From assembly GCF_036237315.1 (NCBI RefSeq), contig NZ_CP108356.1:4965501-5029500 (forward strand): a DNA stretch of 64,000 bases. The letters run 5' to 3'. Positions 24,941-33,143 of the stretch are shown piece by piece (positions within the stretch are counted from its first letter, which is position 1; the number at the start of each line of letters is the position of its first letter). Source of the stretch: Streptomyces sp. NBC_01351. Its GTDB lineage: Bacteria; Actinomycetota; Actinomycetes; Streptomycetales; Streptomycetaceae. The notes under the pieces are model-generated. The model ran no database searches and had not been told where the DNA came from. It saw nothing but the letters and a program-made list of their open reading frames with translations. Both the position numbers and the translations under genes were made by a program.

Positions 24941-26598
24941 TGAGCCTTGCCGTATCCCTCTCCCCGAGGGGTGAACGGCCCGACCTGCCGGGCCTGCTGC
25001 GGCGGCACTGGCCGTTGCTGCCGCTCGCGGCGACCGTACTGTTCCTGCTCGCCCCGCTCCCGGCGGGGGACGCGACCGCCTCCGGGAAGGTCGGCCCGGC
25101 CGACGCGGCCTCGCTGCTGCTGGTCTTCGTCTGCGGGGTCCAGGCGCTGCGCGGCCGGGTGCGGGAGCTCCGCCCGCTGGGCGTGCTCGTGCTCGGGGCG
25201 CCGGGGGTCGGGCTCGCGGTGGCGACGATGACCGCGGGGGATCCGTACACGGCCCTGCCCGGCTTCGTGCGCTACCTGCAGGTCTTCGTCCTGGTCCCGG
25301 CGGCGTTGGTGCTGCTGGTGCGCGACGCGGGGGAGTTCCGGCTGGCCGCCGGATGCTTCGTGGTGCTGGCGCTGGTGCAGGGCGCGGTGGGGGTCGTGCA
25401 GTACGCGACCCACACCGGGGCCTCGTACCAGGGCGAGGACATCCGCGCCGTGGGCACCTTCGGCCCCGGTGACGTCATGGGCATGGCCACGGTGGTGGCG
25501 TACGGGCTGATCGTGGCGACCGCGATGGCGCTCGCGCCGGGACTGCCGCCGCGGGTACGGCGGATCGCCGGGGGCTGCGCCCTGCTGCTGGTCCTGCCGC
25601 TGGTGCTGTCGTTCAGCCGGGGCGCGTGGATCGCGACGGCGGGGGCGGCGCTGCTGGTCATGGTCCTGGCCGGGATCCGGCGTGCCCTGAAGGTGCTGGT
25701 CGCGCTGTGTGCGGCCGGGGTGGTCCTGGTGGGCGGTCTCGGGGTCGGCTCCGACATGGTCGCCGAGCGGCTGACCTCCATCACCCAGGTGTCGAGCGCG
25801 CCCGACCAGTCGGTGACCGACCGCTACACGATGTGGGCCGCGGCCGAGTCGATGTGGCGCGAGCGGCCTGCGGTGGGGGTCGGGCTGAAGGGCTTCCCGG
25901 CCCACCGGGACGGGCACGCCTCGCTGGGACTGTCCTCCGGCAGCGACACCGCGGGTGCGGGCCAGGGCTACCTCCGCCAGCCGCTGCTCTCGCCGCACAA
26001 CCAGTACCTGCTGATCCTGAGCGAGCAGGGGCTGATCGGCCTGGCCGCGCTGGTGGGCGGCTGGGCGGTGCTCCTGGTGGCGGGGCTGAGGCGGCTCGCC
26101 TCCGGTGGGTTCGGCGGGGGCAGGGGGATCCAGGACTGCGGGCTGATCGCGCTCGGCCTGCTCGTGTGGCAGCTGACCGACTTCCTGTACGCGGACATCG
26201 GCGGGCCGTCCACGGTCCTGACCGGCGTGATCATCGGCCTGGCCGCCTGGTGGGCCCTGCCTCTGCCCTCCCGGGGGGCAGCCACCGGTTCGCTGGGCGC
26301 GGCCTCCCCGGCGGGTGCCGCATTCGGTGGGGTCACAGGGCCCACCCCGGGCACGGTCGCCGGGTCAGCCCCCGGCGGAGGGCAGCGGGCTACGGCCGCC
26401 GGGGCCGCGGCCCCGGGCGGCCGCCCACGCGGCGGTGCGGGGTCCGCCTCCGGCGGGGGTTCCGGTTCTGGCACCGGCGGGGCTCCTGACGCGGCGGGTC
26501 CGGGTGGCCGCTCGCGCGGCGGTGCGGTCGCTGCCGCGGGCGGGGGCTCCGGCCTTCCGGCCGGAATGCGCGCCGTTCCGGGTGCGGACGGCCCGTGA
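24940..26598 (+). CDS. O-antigen ligase / Wzy-like polymerase membrane protein
   Basis: A 552-residue protein with about 11-12 transmembrane helices in residues 20-440. The large periplasmic loop and Wzy_C region show SFSRGAWIATAGAALLV and LLSPHNQYLLILSEQGLIGL, the typical HNxYL signature of the O-antigen ligase superfamily. It would polymerise or ligate lipid-linked repeat units outside the membrane. The last 110 residues are a Gly/Ala/Ser/Pro-rich tail with no family similarity. ATG 24940 overlaps the preceding TGA, and the GTG of the next gene overlaps its own TGA. Confidence 0.88.
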   Translation: MSLAVSLSPRGERPDLPGLLRRHWPLLPLAATVLFLLAPLPAGDATASGKVGPADAASLLLVFVCGVQALRGRVRELRPLGVLVLGAPGVGLAVATMTAGDPYTALPGFVRYLQVFVLVPAALVLLVRDAGEFRLAAGCFVVLALVQGAVGVVQYATHTGASYQGEDIRAVGTFGPGDVMGMATVVAYGLIVATAMALAPGLPPRVRRIAGGCALLLVLPLVLSFSRGAWIATAGAALLVMVLAGIRRALKVLVALCAAGVVLVGGLGVGSDMVAERLTSITQVSSAPDQSVTDRYTMWAAAESMWRERPAVGVGLKGFPAHRDGHASLGLSSGSDTAGAGQGYLRQPLLSPHNQYLLILSEQGLIGLAALVGGWAVLLVAGLRRLASGGFGGGRGIQDCGLIALGLLVWQLTDFLYADIGGPSTVLTGVIIGLAAWWALPLPSRGAATGSLGAASPAGAAFGGVTGPTPGTVAGSAPGGGQRATAAGAAAPGGRPRGGAGSASGGGSGSGTGGAPDAAGPGGRSRGGAVAAAGGGSGLPAGMRAVPGADGP

Positions 26599-28817
26599 CG
26601 GACACCACGCCCTGGCGGCCCGCCCCCGGCCCCCCGGCCGGGGCGGGCCCCACCCACGTCCCGGGCACCCCGGCCCCGCCCCGGATCTCGGCCGTGCCGG
26701 ACCCGGGGTTCGTGACAGGGGGGCTGCCGCGTTCCGCCGATGGCGCGGGCAGGCCGGTTTCCGGTCGGTCTGATGCCGGTCGCGTTCCCGCGGTGCCGGA
26801 CCCCGGGTTCGTGACCGGGGGGCTGCCGCGGTCGGTCGACGGCTCCGGGGCGGCGGGCTCGGGTCGGGTGCCTGCGGTGCCGGACCCCGGGTTCGTGACG
26901 GGGAGGCTGCCGCGGTCGGTTGATGGCTCCGGGGCGGCGGGCTCGGGTCGGGTGCCCGCGGGGTCCGATGCCGGGTTCGTGGCCGGCTCGGCGGAGCCGG
27001 GGGCCGCCGGGTACCCGGACGGGGACCCCGTGCGCGTCGCGGCGGGCGCTCACCTCGGGCCGGGGCCGGGCGAGGGGCAGGACCTCGGGGGCGGCGGCTC
27101 GGCCGCGCCGGTGCGAACCCGGGGGCGTCTCGGCTGCGCCCGCCGCACGGTCGCGCCCCCCGGCGGGAGCCGGCCCGGGCCCGCCGGTGAACCCCCCGCC
27201 ACCCCCGGCGGGAGCCCCGCGCTGGGAGGGTTCCTGGCGAAGGCCGCCGCCGTCACCGCCGGGCTGACCGCCGCCGGGGCGGTGTTCGGGCTGGTGCGGG
27301 ACCAGACCATCGCGCACCTCTTCGGAGCCGGCCACGACAGCGACGCCTTCCTGATCGCCTGGACCGTGCCGGAGATGGCCTCGACGCTGCTCATCGAGGA
27401 CGCCATGGCGCTGCTGATGGTGCCCGCGTTCAGCCACGCCCTCGCCCGGCGGGCCGCCTCCCGGGCAGGCCTCTCGCGCAAGGAGGCCCGCGCGCAGGAT
27501 CCCGTACGGCTGCTCGTGGGGGCGACCCTGCCGAGGCTCGTGCTGCTGCTGGCCGTCGTCGCGACCGTGCTCGTCGTCGCCGCTCCGGCCGTCGTCGCCG
27601 TGCTCGCACCCGGCCTGCCCGATCCCGGACTGGCCGTCCAATGCACCCGGCTGACCGCCCTGACGGTGGTCTCCTTCGGCATCGCCGGATACTTCAGCGC
27701 GGCGCTGCGCGCGCACCGCTCCTTCGTACCGCCCGCCGCGATCTACGTCTCGTACAACATCGGCATCATCGGGACGATGGTCGCCCTCCACGCCCTGTGG
27801 GGGGTCCGCGCCGCCGCGGCCGGAGTTGCCGTCGGCGGGCTGCTGATGGCGCTCGTCCAACTGCCCGCCTTCATCCGGCACGTCGGCTTCGGCCCGCCCC
27901 GGGCCAAGGGCGCGGCCCGCAGCCAGCGCGACCGCGACAGGCCCACCCTCATCGCCTTCGGGCTCATCGCACCCGTGATCTTCTTCGCCGTCTTCCGGCA
28001 GTCCCAGGTGCTGGTCGAGAGGTTCCTGGCCGCGTCCCTGCCGCCCGGGGCGATCTCGCACCTGAACTACGCGCAGAAGGTCGCGCAGATGCCGATGGTG
28101 CTGTCGCTGATGATCTGCACCGTCACCTTCCCCGTCGTCGCCCAGGCCATGGCCGGCGGGGAGCGGGAGAAGGCCCGGCGCCGTGTCGAACAGGACCTGG
28201 CGCTGGCCTCGCTCGCCGTGCTCATGGGCAGCGCGCTCGTCATCGGATACGCGCCCCAGATCATCCAAGTGCTGTTCGAGCGGGGCGCCTTCACCCATCA
28301 GGACACCCTCGCCACGGCCTCCGTCATGCGGGTGTACGGGCTCGGCCTCCTCGGCCACTGCCTCGTCGGGGCGCTGTCCCGGCCCTTCTTCTCGACCGCC
28401 CGGCCCACCTGGTTCCCGGCGCTCGCGATGGGCGCCGGGCTCCTCGTCAACATCGTGGCCGGAGCCTTCGCCGTCCGCTGGTGGGGCACCTACGGCATCG
28501 CCGCCGCCAACGCGGCCGGCATCACCACGACCGCCGTGCTGCTGCTCACCGGCCTCGGCTCCCGCATCATCGCCATCCAGGTCCGCCGGGTCGCCGTCAG
28601 CATCGGACGGCTCGGCGTCGCCGCCGTAGCGGCCTGCGCCACCGGCTGGATCGCCGGGCCCATGATCCCGGACCCGCTGCTCAGCGCCGCGCTGGGCTGC
28701 CTGCTGATCCCGGCCATGTTCGGGGCCACCGGCACGGCCATACGCGCCCTCGAAGTCACCGCCCTGCCCGGTCAGATCTCCCAGCTCACGCAGAGGTTCC
28801 GCAAAAATGTCCGCTGA
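26595..28817 (+). CDS. MurJ/MviN-like lipid-linked glycan flippase with N-terminal repeats
   Basis: A 740-residue protein. Residues about 206-735 form the MurJ/MviN fold (14 helices: FLAKAAAVTAGLTAAGAVFGLVRDQ start, ISHLNYAQKVAQMPMVLS, VLFERGAFT, FFSTARPTWFPA). This family flips undecaprenyl-linked precursors across the membrane; here the substrate is probably the cluster's repeat unit rather than lipid II, because the gene sits within a dedicated glycan operon. The first 205 residues are hydrophilic and include near-identical 28-residue units (VPAVPDPGFVTGGLPRSVDG...). GTG 26595 overlaps the previous TGA. The 3' end overlaps the deacetylase gene by 11 bp. Confidence 0.88.
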   Translation: MTDTTPWRPAPGPPAGAGPTHVPGTPAPPRISAVPDPGFVTGGLPRSADGAGRPVSGRSDAGRVPAVPDPGFVTGGLPRSVDGSGAAGSGRVPAVPDPGFVTGRLPRSVDGSGAAGSGRVPAGSDAGFVAGSAEPGAAGYPDGDPVRVAAGAHLGPGPGEGQDLGGGGSAAPVRTRGRLGCARRTVAPPGGSRPGPAGEPPATPGGSPALGGFLAKAAAVTAGLTAAGAVFGLVRDQTIAHLFGAGHDSDAFLIAWTVPEMASTLLIEDAMALLMVPAFSHALARRAASRAGLSRKEARAQDPVRLLVGATLPRLVLLLAVVATVLVVAAPAVVAVLAPGLPDPGLAVQCTRLTALTVVSFGIAGYFSAALRAHRSFVPPAAIYVSYNIGIIGTMVALHALWGVRAAAAGVAVGGLLMALVQLPAFIRHVGFGPPRAKGAARSQRDRDRPTLIAFGLIAPVIFFAVFRQSQVLVERFLAASLPPGAISHLNYAQKVAQMPMVLSLMICTVTFPVVAQAMAGGEREKARRRVEQDLALASLAVLMGSALVIGYAPQIIQVLFERGAFTHQDTLATASVMRVYGLGLLGHCLVGALSRPFFSTARPTWFPALAMGAGLLVNIVAGAFAVRWWGTYGIAAANAAGITTTAVLLLTGLGSRIIAIQVRRVAVSIGRLGVAAVAACATGWIAGPMIPDPLLSAALGCLLIPAMFGATGTAIRALEVTALPGQISQLTQRFRKNVR
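26692..26990 (+). repeat. Tandem repeat in MurJ-like gene (four units, 84-99 bp)
   Basis: Units begin at 26692, 26791, 26875 and 26959 with GTGCCGGACCCCGGGTTCGT or close variants. The second and third are almost identical over 84 bp; the last is diverged. They encode the PDPGFVTGGLPRS repeats. Confidence 0.8.
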
Positions 28818-29583
28818 CACCGACACGGCACCCGCCGCCGTGGTGGACCCCGCCCGCCGGACCGCCTCGCCGTGGGTCCTGATGTACCACTCGGTCGCCG
28901 AGTTCACCGACCCCGCCGAGGACCCGTACGGGATCACCGTGACGCCCCGTGCGCTGGAGGCCCAGCTGCTGTGGCTGCGCTCCCGGGGCCTGCGCGGGGT
29001 GTCCGTCGGCGAACTGCTGCGGGCCCGCGCGGCGGGGCGCGGCGCCGGCCTGGTCGGGCTGACCTTCGACGACGGCTACACCGACTTCCTGACCCAGGCG
29101 CTGCCGCTGCTGCGCCGGTACGACTGCACCGCCACCCTCTTCGTGCTGCCGGGGCGGCTCGGCGTGGACAACGTGTGGGACCCGCTGGGGCCGCGCAAGT
29201 CCCTGCTCACCGCCGAGGGCATCCGCGAAGTCGCCGCGTCCGGGCAGGAGATCGGCTCGCACGGGCTGCTCCACCAGGACCTCACCGCGGCCGCCGACGA
29301 CGTGCTCCAGCAGGAGCTGCGGGGCAGCCGCGACCTGCTGCGCGAGCTGACCGGGACGCTGCCGGAGGGCTTCTGCTACCCGTACGGGCACCTCGACGAG
29401 CGGGTCGTCGAGGCGACCCGGGCCGCCGGGTACGGGTACGCCTGCGCCATCGACCCCGGGCGGCTCGCCGGCCGGCACGCGCTGCCGCGGACCCACGTCA
29501 GCCAGGCCGACGGCGGGGCGCGGCTGCGCGTGAAGCAGCTGCGGCACCAGGTGCGGGGGCTCCGGAGGGTGGTCCTGCCGTGA
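28807..29583 (+). CDS. Polysaccharide deacetylase (NodB / CE4 family)
   Basis: A 258-residue enzyme with the CE4 motifs in order: MYHSV near residue 25, the catalytic LTFDDGYTD (motif 1, about 84-92), the zinc-binding SHGLLHQDL (motif 2, H..H, about 147), and FCYPYGHLDE (motif 3, about 188). No signal peptide is visible, so it may act in the cytoplasm on lipid-linked sugars or be exported by another route. It likely removes N-acetyl groups from hexosamine residues of the glycan. ATG 28807 overlaps the flippase end, and its TGA overlaps the next GTG. Confidence 0.9.
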   Translation: MSADTDTAPAAVVDPARRTASPWVLMYHSVAEFTDPAEDPYGITVTPRALEAQLLWLRSRGLRGVSVGELLRARAAGRGAGLVGLTFDDGYTDFLTQALPLLRRYDCTATLFVLPGRLGVDNVWDPLGPRKSLLTAEGIREVAASGQEIGSHGLLHQDLTAAADDVLQQELRGSRDLLRELTGTLPEGFCYPYGHLDERVVEATRAAGYGYACAIDPGRLAGRHALPRTHVSQADGGARLRVKQLRHQVRGLRRVVLP

Positions 29584-31217
29584 AGGCCCTGCACATCATC
29601 ACGGGACTCGGTGTCGGCGGTGCCGAGCAGCAACTGCGGCTGCTGCTGCGGCACATGCCGATGCGGTGCGACGTCCTGACGCTGACCAACCCGGGGCCGG
29701 TGGCCGAGGGGCTGCGCGCCGACGGGGTCCGGGTCGTGCACCTGGGCATGCACGGCAACCGGGACCTTGGGGCGCTGCCGAAGCTGGTGCGGTTCGTCCG
29801 GCGCGGCCGGTACGACCTCGTGCACACCCACCTCTACCGGGCCTGCGTGTACGGGCGCCTCGCGGCGCGGCTCGCGGGCGTCGGGGCGACCGTGGCCACC
29901 GAACACTCCCTCGGAGAAGGGGAGATCGAGGGGCGGCCGCTGACGGCCGGGGTGCGGGCGCTGTACCTGGCGAGTGAGCGGCTGGGCGCGGCGACGGTCG
30001 CGGTGTCCGACACGGTCGCCGCCCGGCTGGAGGCGTGGGGGGTGCCGGCCGCGCGGGTGCACGTGGTCCCGAACGGGATCGAGGCCGTCCGCTTCCGCTT
30101 CGAGGAGGGCGTGCGGCGCGGGACGCGGGCCCGGACCGGGCTGCCGGAACGGGCCTTCGTGGTCGGCGGGGTCGGGCGGCTGGTGCCGGGCAAGCGGTTC
30201 GACGTACTGGTACGGGCGGTGGCGGCGCTGCCGGGGGCGCACCTGCTGCTGGCGGGGGACGGGCCGGAGCGGGCCGCGTTGCGCCGGCTGGCGGCGGAGC
30301 TCGGCGCGCAGAGCCGGATCCACCTGCTGGGGGAGCGGGACCCGCTGGGCGACAGCGCGGACGGTCGCACGCCGGGGATCCCCGCGCTGCTCGCCGCCAT
30401 GGACGTCTTCGTTTCCCCTTCGCGGGAGGAGGCGTTCGGGCTGGCGGTCGTCGAGGCGCTCGCCGCCGGGCTCCCCGTCCTCCACGTGACCTGCCCGGCC
30501 ATCGACGACCTGCCGGCCGCGCAGGCCCCCGGGGCGCGGCGGATCGGCACCGGCACGGAGGAGCTCGTCGCGGCGCTCCGGGGGCACATGGAGGCGGGCG
30601 CCAAGCGGCTGCCGCCGCCGCCGGTGGTCCGCCGCTACGACATCGCCCGCAGCGCGCGGCAACTCCTCGACGTGTACGACCTGGCCCTCGGCACGGCGGC
30701 CCCCCGGGGCGCCGCCCCGGGCCCCGGCGGGCCGGGGGTGGGCGGCGTGGCGCCGGACCGGCTCGGCGCCGGGCCCTCCCGGGGCGCTGCCCCGGACCCC
30801 GCGCCTCAAGCGCCGGTGGGGCTGGATGTGCCTGGCCCGGGTCTCGCGGCGCAGGCGGTGGCGGGGCTGCAGGTGGGTCCGGCCGCGGCGCTGGGGAAGC
30901 CGGACCGGCTCGGCCCCGGGGGCCCCCGGGGCGCTGCCCCGGACCCGGCGCCTCAAGCGCCGGTGGGACTGGAGGTGGGCGGGCCCGGGCTCGTGGTGCG
31001 GGCGCCGGTGGGGGCGGGCCTGCGCCCGGGGGACCCGGGCATCGGGGTGCGGCAGCCGGAACCCGCAACGGCGTGCACGCCGACTCTCAGCCAGGGCGCG
31101 GCCCCGGTGCCGGTCGGCGCCGGAGGCGCCGGGCCGGAGGCCGGCGCGACCACGCCGCCCGGGCCCGACCCGGAGGCAGGGCCGGCGGCGGCCCCCGAAC
31201 AGGCCGGCAGCGGTTGA
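29580..31217 (+). CDS. Glycosyltransferase family 4 with low-complexity C-terminal tail
   Basis: A 545-residue protein; residues 1-375 form a normal GT-B glycosyltransferase (MKALHIITGLGVGGAEQQLR, VHTHLYRACVYGRLAA, VVPNGIEAVRF, VGRLVPGKRFDVLV, SPSREEAFGLAVVEALAAGLPVL). The remaining about 165 residues are Gly/Pro/Ala-rich and contain two translated copies of the intergenic repeat (DRLGxGxxRGAAPDPAPQAPVGL at about 30774 and 30915). Removing the tail leaves a protein of usual length, so it looks like accretion of repeat DNA by loss of the native stop. GTG 29580 overlaps the previous TGA. Confidence 0.88.
   Translation: MKALHIITGLGVGGAEQQLRLLLRHMPMRCDVLTLTNPGPVAEGLRADGVRVVHLGMHGNRDLGALPKLVRFVRRGRYDLVHTHLYRACVYGRLAARLAGVGATVATEHSLGEGEIEGRPLTAGVRALYLASERLGAATVAVSDTVAARLEAWGVPAARVHVVPNGIEAVRFRFEEGVRRGTRARTGLPERAFVVGGVGRLVPGKRFDVLVRAVAALPGAHLLLAGDGPERAALRRLAAELGAQSRIHLLGERDPLGDSADGRTPGIPALLAAMDVFVSPSREEAFGLAVVEALAAGLPVLHVTCPAIDDLPAAQAPGARRIGTGTEELVAALRGHMEAGAKRLPPPPVVRRYDIARSARQLLDVYDLALGTAAPRGAAPGPGGPGVGGVAPDRLGAGPSRGAAPDPAPQAPVGLDVPGPGLAAQAVAGLQVGPAAALGKPDRLGPGGPRGAAPDPAPQAPVGLEVGGPGLVVRAPVGAGLRPGDPGIGVRQPEPATACTPTLSQGAAPVPVGAGGAGPEAGATTPPGPDPEAGPAAAPEQAGSG
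30774..30980 (+). repeat. Intergenic-repeat copies B and C inside glycosyltransferase tail
   Basis: Two modules with GGGGCGCTGCCCCGGACCC(G/C)GCGCCTCAAGCGCCGGTGGG at about 30785 and 30920, in frame. The second, about 30869-30980, closely resembles 36092-36205 in the ATP-grasp gene over roughly 112 bp. Confidence 0.75.
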
Positions 31218-31297
31218 CCGTTCCCCGGCAGCTCTCCGCAGGGGGCCCGGCAGGGCCCATGGGAACTTCCCTCGATACAGGAAGCGAGCGCACGCTC

Positions 31298-31996
31298 ATG
31301 GCAGACACCGTTGATCAGAAGAAGTCCGACCGCCACCGCTCCGAGCGACGCCGCCTTCGGCGGCCACGGCCGCCCGCCTGGTGGCCGCTGCCCGTCTGCG
31401 CGGTGCTGGGGCTGGCCGCGGGCGGGGCGTACGGGGTGCTCAAGGCGCCCGAGTACGCCGCCACCAGCTACGTCGTCGCCGTCCCGGACGACACCACCGA
31501 GCCCGCCACCGCCCTCGGCTTCGCGCAGGCGTACGCCCGTATCGCCACCAGCAGCTCCACCCTCGCCTACGCTCAGCCCCGCGCCGGCATCGCCGTCCGG
31601 AAGCTGCGGACCCAGGTGCGGGCCGAGACCTCCCCCGAGTCCCCGATGATCGCCATCACCGGTACCTCGAAGAGCCCCTCCGAGGCCGCCGACATCGCGA
31701 ACGCCGTCGCCGACGCGCTCTCGCTGAGCAGCAACCAGGCCGCCAAGAACACCGGTGTGCAGCTGCTCCTCTTCAACCAGGCCGTGGCCCCGACCGACCC
31801 CGCCTCCCCGTCCGCCGCCATCAGCGGCGCCGTCGGGCTGTGCGCCGGAGGTCTGCTCGGCGGGCTGTGGCTGCTCGCCCGGCCCGGCCGCCGCAAGGAC
31901 GCGGAAGGGGAACCACAGCCGGTCGTCGAGGAGTACCCCTCGCTTCCCGCGCAGGGTGAGCACGCCGAGACCAAGGAGAAGGAGTCCGTGCGATGA
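31298..31996 (+). CDS. Wzz-like chain-length / polysaccharide co-polymerase protein
   Basis: A 232-residue protein with two transmembrane helices: WWPLPVCAVLGLAAGGAYGVL at about 28-48 and ISGAVGLCAGGLLGGLWLLA at about 175-195. The extracytoplasmic region between them starts APEYAATSYVVAVPDD and contains helical segments, as in Wzz/CapA-type regulators of chain length. No Walker motif or tyrosine cluster is seen. ATG 31298 is chosen over ATG 31259 by family length; the ribosome site (GGAAGCGAG) is rather far upstream. Its TGA overlaps the next gene by ATGA. Confidence 0.8.
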   Translation: MADTVDQKKSDRHRSERRRLRRPRPPAWWPLPVCAVLGLAAGGAYGVLKAPEYAATSYVVAVPDDTTEPATALGFAQAYARIATSSSTLAYAQPRAGIAVRKLRTQVRAETSPESPMIAITGTSKSPSEAADIANAVADALSLSSNQAAKNTGVQLLLFNQAVAPTDPASPSAAISGAVGLCAGGLLGGLWLLARPGRRKDAEGEPQPVVEEYPSLPAQGEHAETKEKESVR

Positions 31997-33138
31997 CCCA
32001 GGGCTCCGCAGGACAGCCCTTGACGGTGACCCTGTGCCGCGACCCCCGGCAGTTCGCCGTGCTGGAGGAGCCGTGGAACCGGCTCGTCCGCGCCTGCCCC
32101 ACCGCCACCCCCTTCCAGACCCACGCCTGGCTGCACTCCTGGTGGCTGTCGTACGGGAAGGACGGCCGGCTGCGGCTCGTCCTCGTGCGGCGCGGCGAGG
32201 AACTGGTCGGCGCGGCCGCGCTGATGCTCGTCCACCGGCCGCTGCCGCTGCTGGTGCCGCTCGGCGGTCCCATCAGCGACTACTTCGACGTGCTCGTGGC
32301 CGCCGAGTACGCCGACCAGGTCGTCCCGGTTCTGGCCCACGGGCTGCACCGGGCTGCCCGGGGCGCGGTCGTCGACCTGCGGGAGGTCCGCCCCGGGGCC
32401 GCGGTCGAGCAGCTGTACAAGCACTGGCCCGGGACCGGCGCCAGGCTCACCGACTCCACCTGCATGGAACTGCCCGCGCTGCCCATCGACGAGCTGGTCA
32501 AGCGGATGCCGGCCTCCGGCGCCCAGCGGGTCCGGGCCAAGCTGCGCAAGACCGACGCGGCCGGGATCGAGGACCACGAGGCCACCGAGCAGGAAGTGCC
32601 GCGTGCGGTACGGCACTTGCTGCGGCTGCACGAGAAGCAGTGGCGCGGACGCGGGGTTACTCCCGAACACCTGAAGCCGCGCTTCGCCGAGCACCTGACC
32701 CGGGCCACCCGGCGGATGGTGCGGACGGGGGAGGCCCGGCTGACGGAGTTCCGCCTGGACGGGAAGGTGGTGGCGGCCAACGTCACGCTGCTGTCGGCCG
32801 GGCTGAGCGGCGGCTACCTCTACGGGGCCGACCCGGACCTGCGGGCGCGGAAGGTGGACGTGGCGACGCTGCTGCTGCGCCACGATTCCGGGCACGCCCT
32901 GGCCGACGGCCGCCCGGTGGTGAGCTTCCTGCGCGGCAACGAGCCGTACAAGAACCACTGGAGGCCCGAGAGGGTCGTCAACCAGAGGTTCCTGCTGGCC
33001 ACGACCGCGCTCGCGCCCCTGCTGCGACTGCACGAGTCGCAGGTGGCGGGGCGCGAGCGGGCGGTGGACGCGCTGCGGGAGGCGCTGCCGGCCGCCAGGG
33101 ACTGGCGGGCGCGGCTCAACGAACTGCGGGTGAGATGA
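31993..33138 (+). CDS. CelD/BcsL-type GNAT acyltransferase, glycan cluster
   Basis: A 381-residue protein of the double-GNAT family (PF13480, CelD-like), with TPFQTHAWLHSWWLSYG near residue 37, LRLVLVRRGEELVGAAALM, YFDVLVAAEYA and the C-terminal GNEPYKNHW, a conserved end motif of this family. Members transfer acyl or aminoacyl groups in polysaccharide or lipid II modification. The gene is coupled by ATGA to the Wzz-like gene and ends 5 bp from the convergent GH26-like gene, so it closes the first glycan operon. Acetylation of the glycan is the simplest role; not proven by sequence. Confidence 0.87.
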   Translation: MTQGSAGQPLTVTLCRDPRQFAVLEEPWNRLVRACPTATPFQTHAWLHSWWLSYGKDGRLRLVLVRRGEELVGAAALMLVHRPLPLLVPLGGPISDYFDVLVAAEYADQVVPVLAHGLHRAARGAVVDLREVRPGAAVEQLYKHWPGTGARLTDSTCMELPALPIDELVKRMPASGAQRVRAKLRKTDAAGIEDHEATEQEVPRAVRHLLRLHEKQWRGRGVTPEHLKPRFAEHLTRATRRMVRTGEARLTEFRLDGKVVAANVTLLSAGLSGGYLYGADPDLRARKVDVATLLLRHDSGHALADGRPVVSFLRGNEPYKNHWRPERVVNQRFLLATTALAPLLRLHESQVAGRERAVDALREALPAARDWRARLNELRVR

Positions 33139-33143
33139 CCCGA

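Noticed and set aside
25968..28937. A 989-codon minus-strand frame opposite the polymerase, flippase and deacetylase genes
   Set aside because: It is Gly/Arg/Asp/His-rich, without hydrophobic or catalytic motifs, and wholly antisense to well-supported genes.
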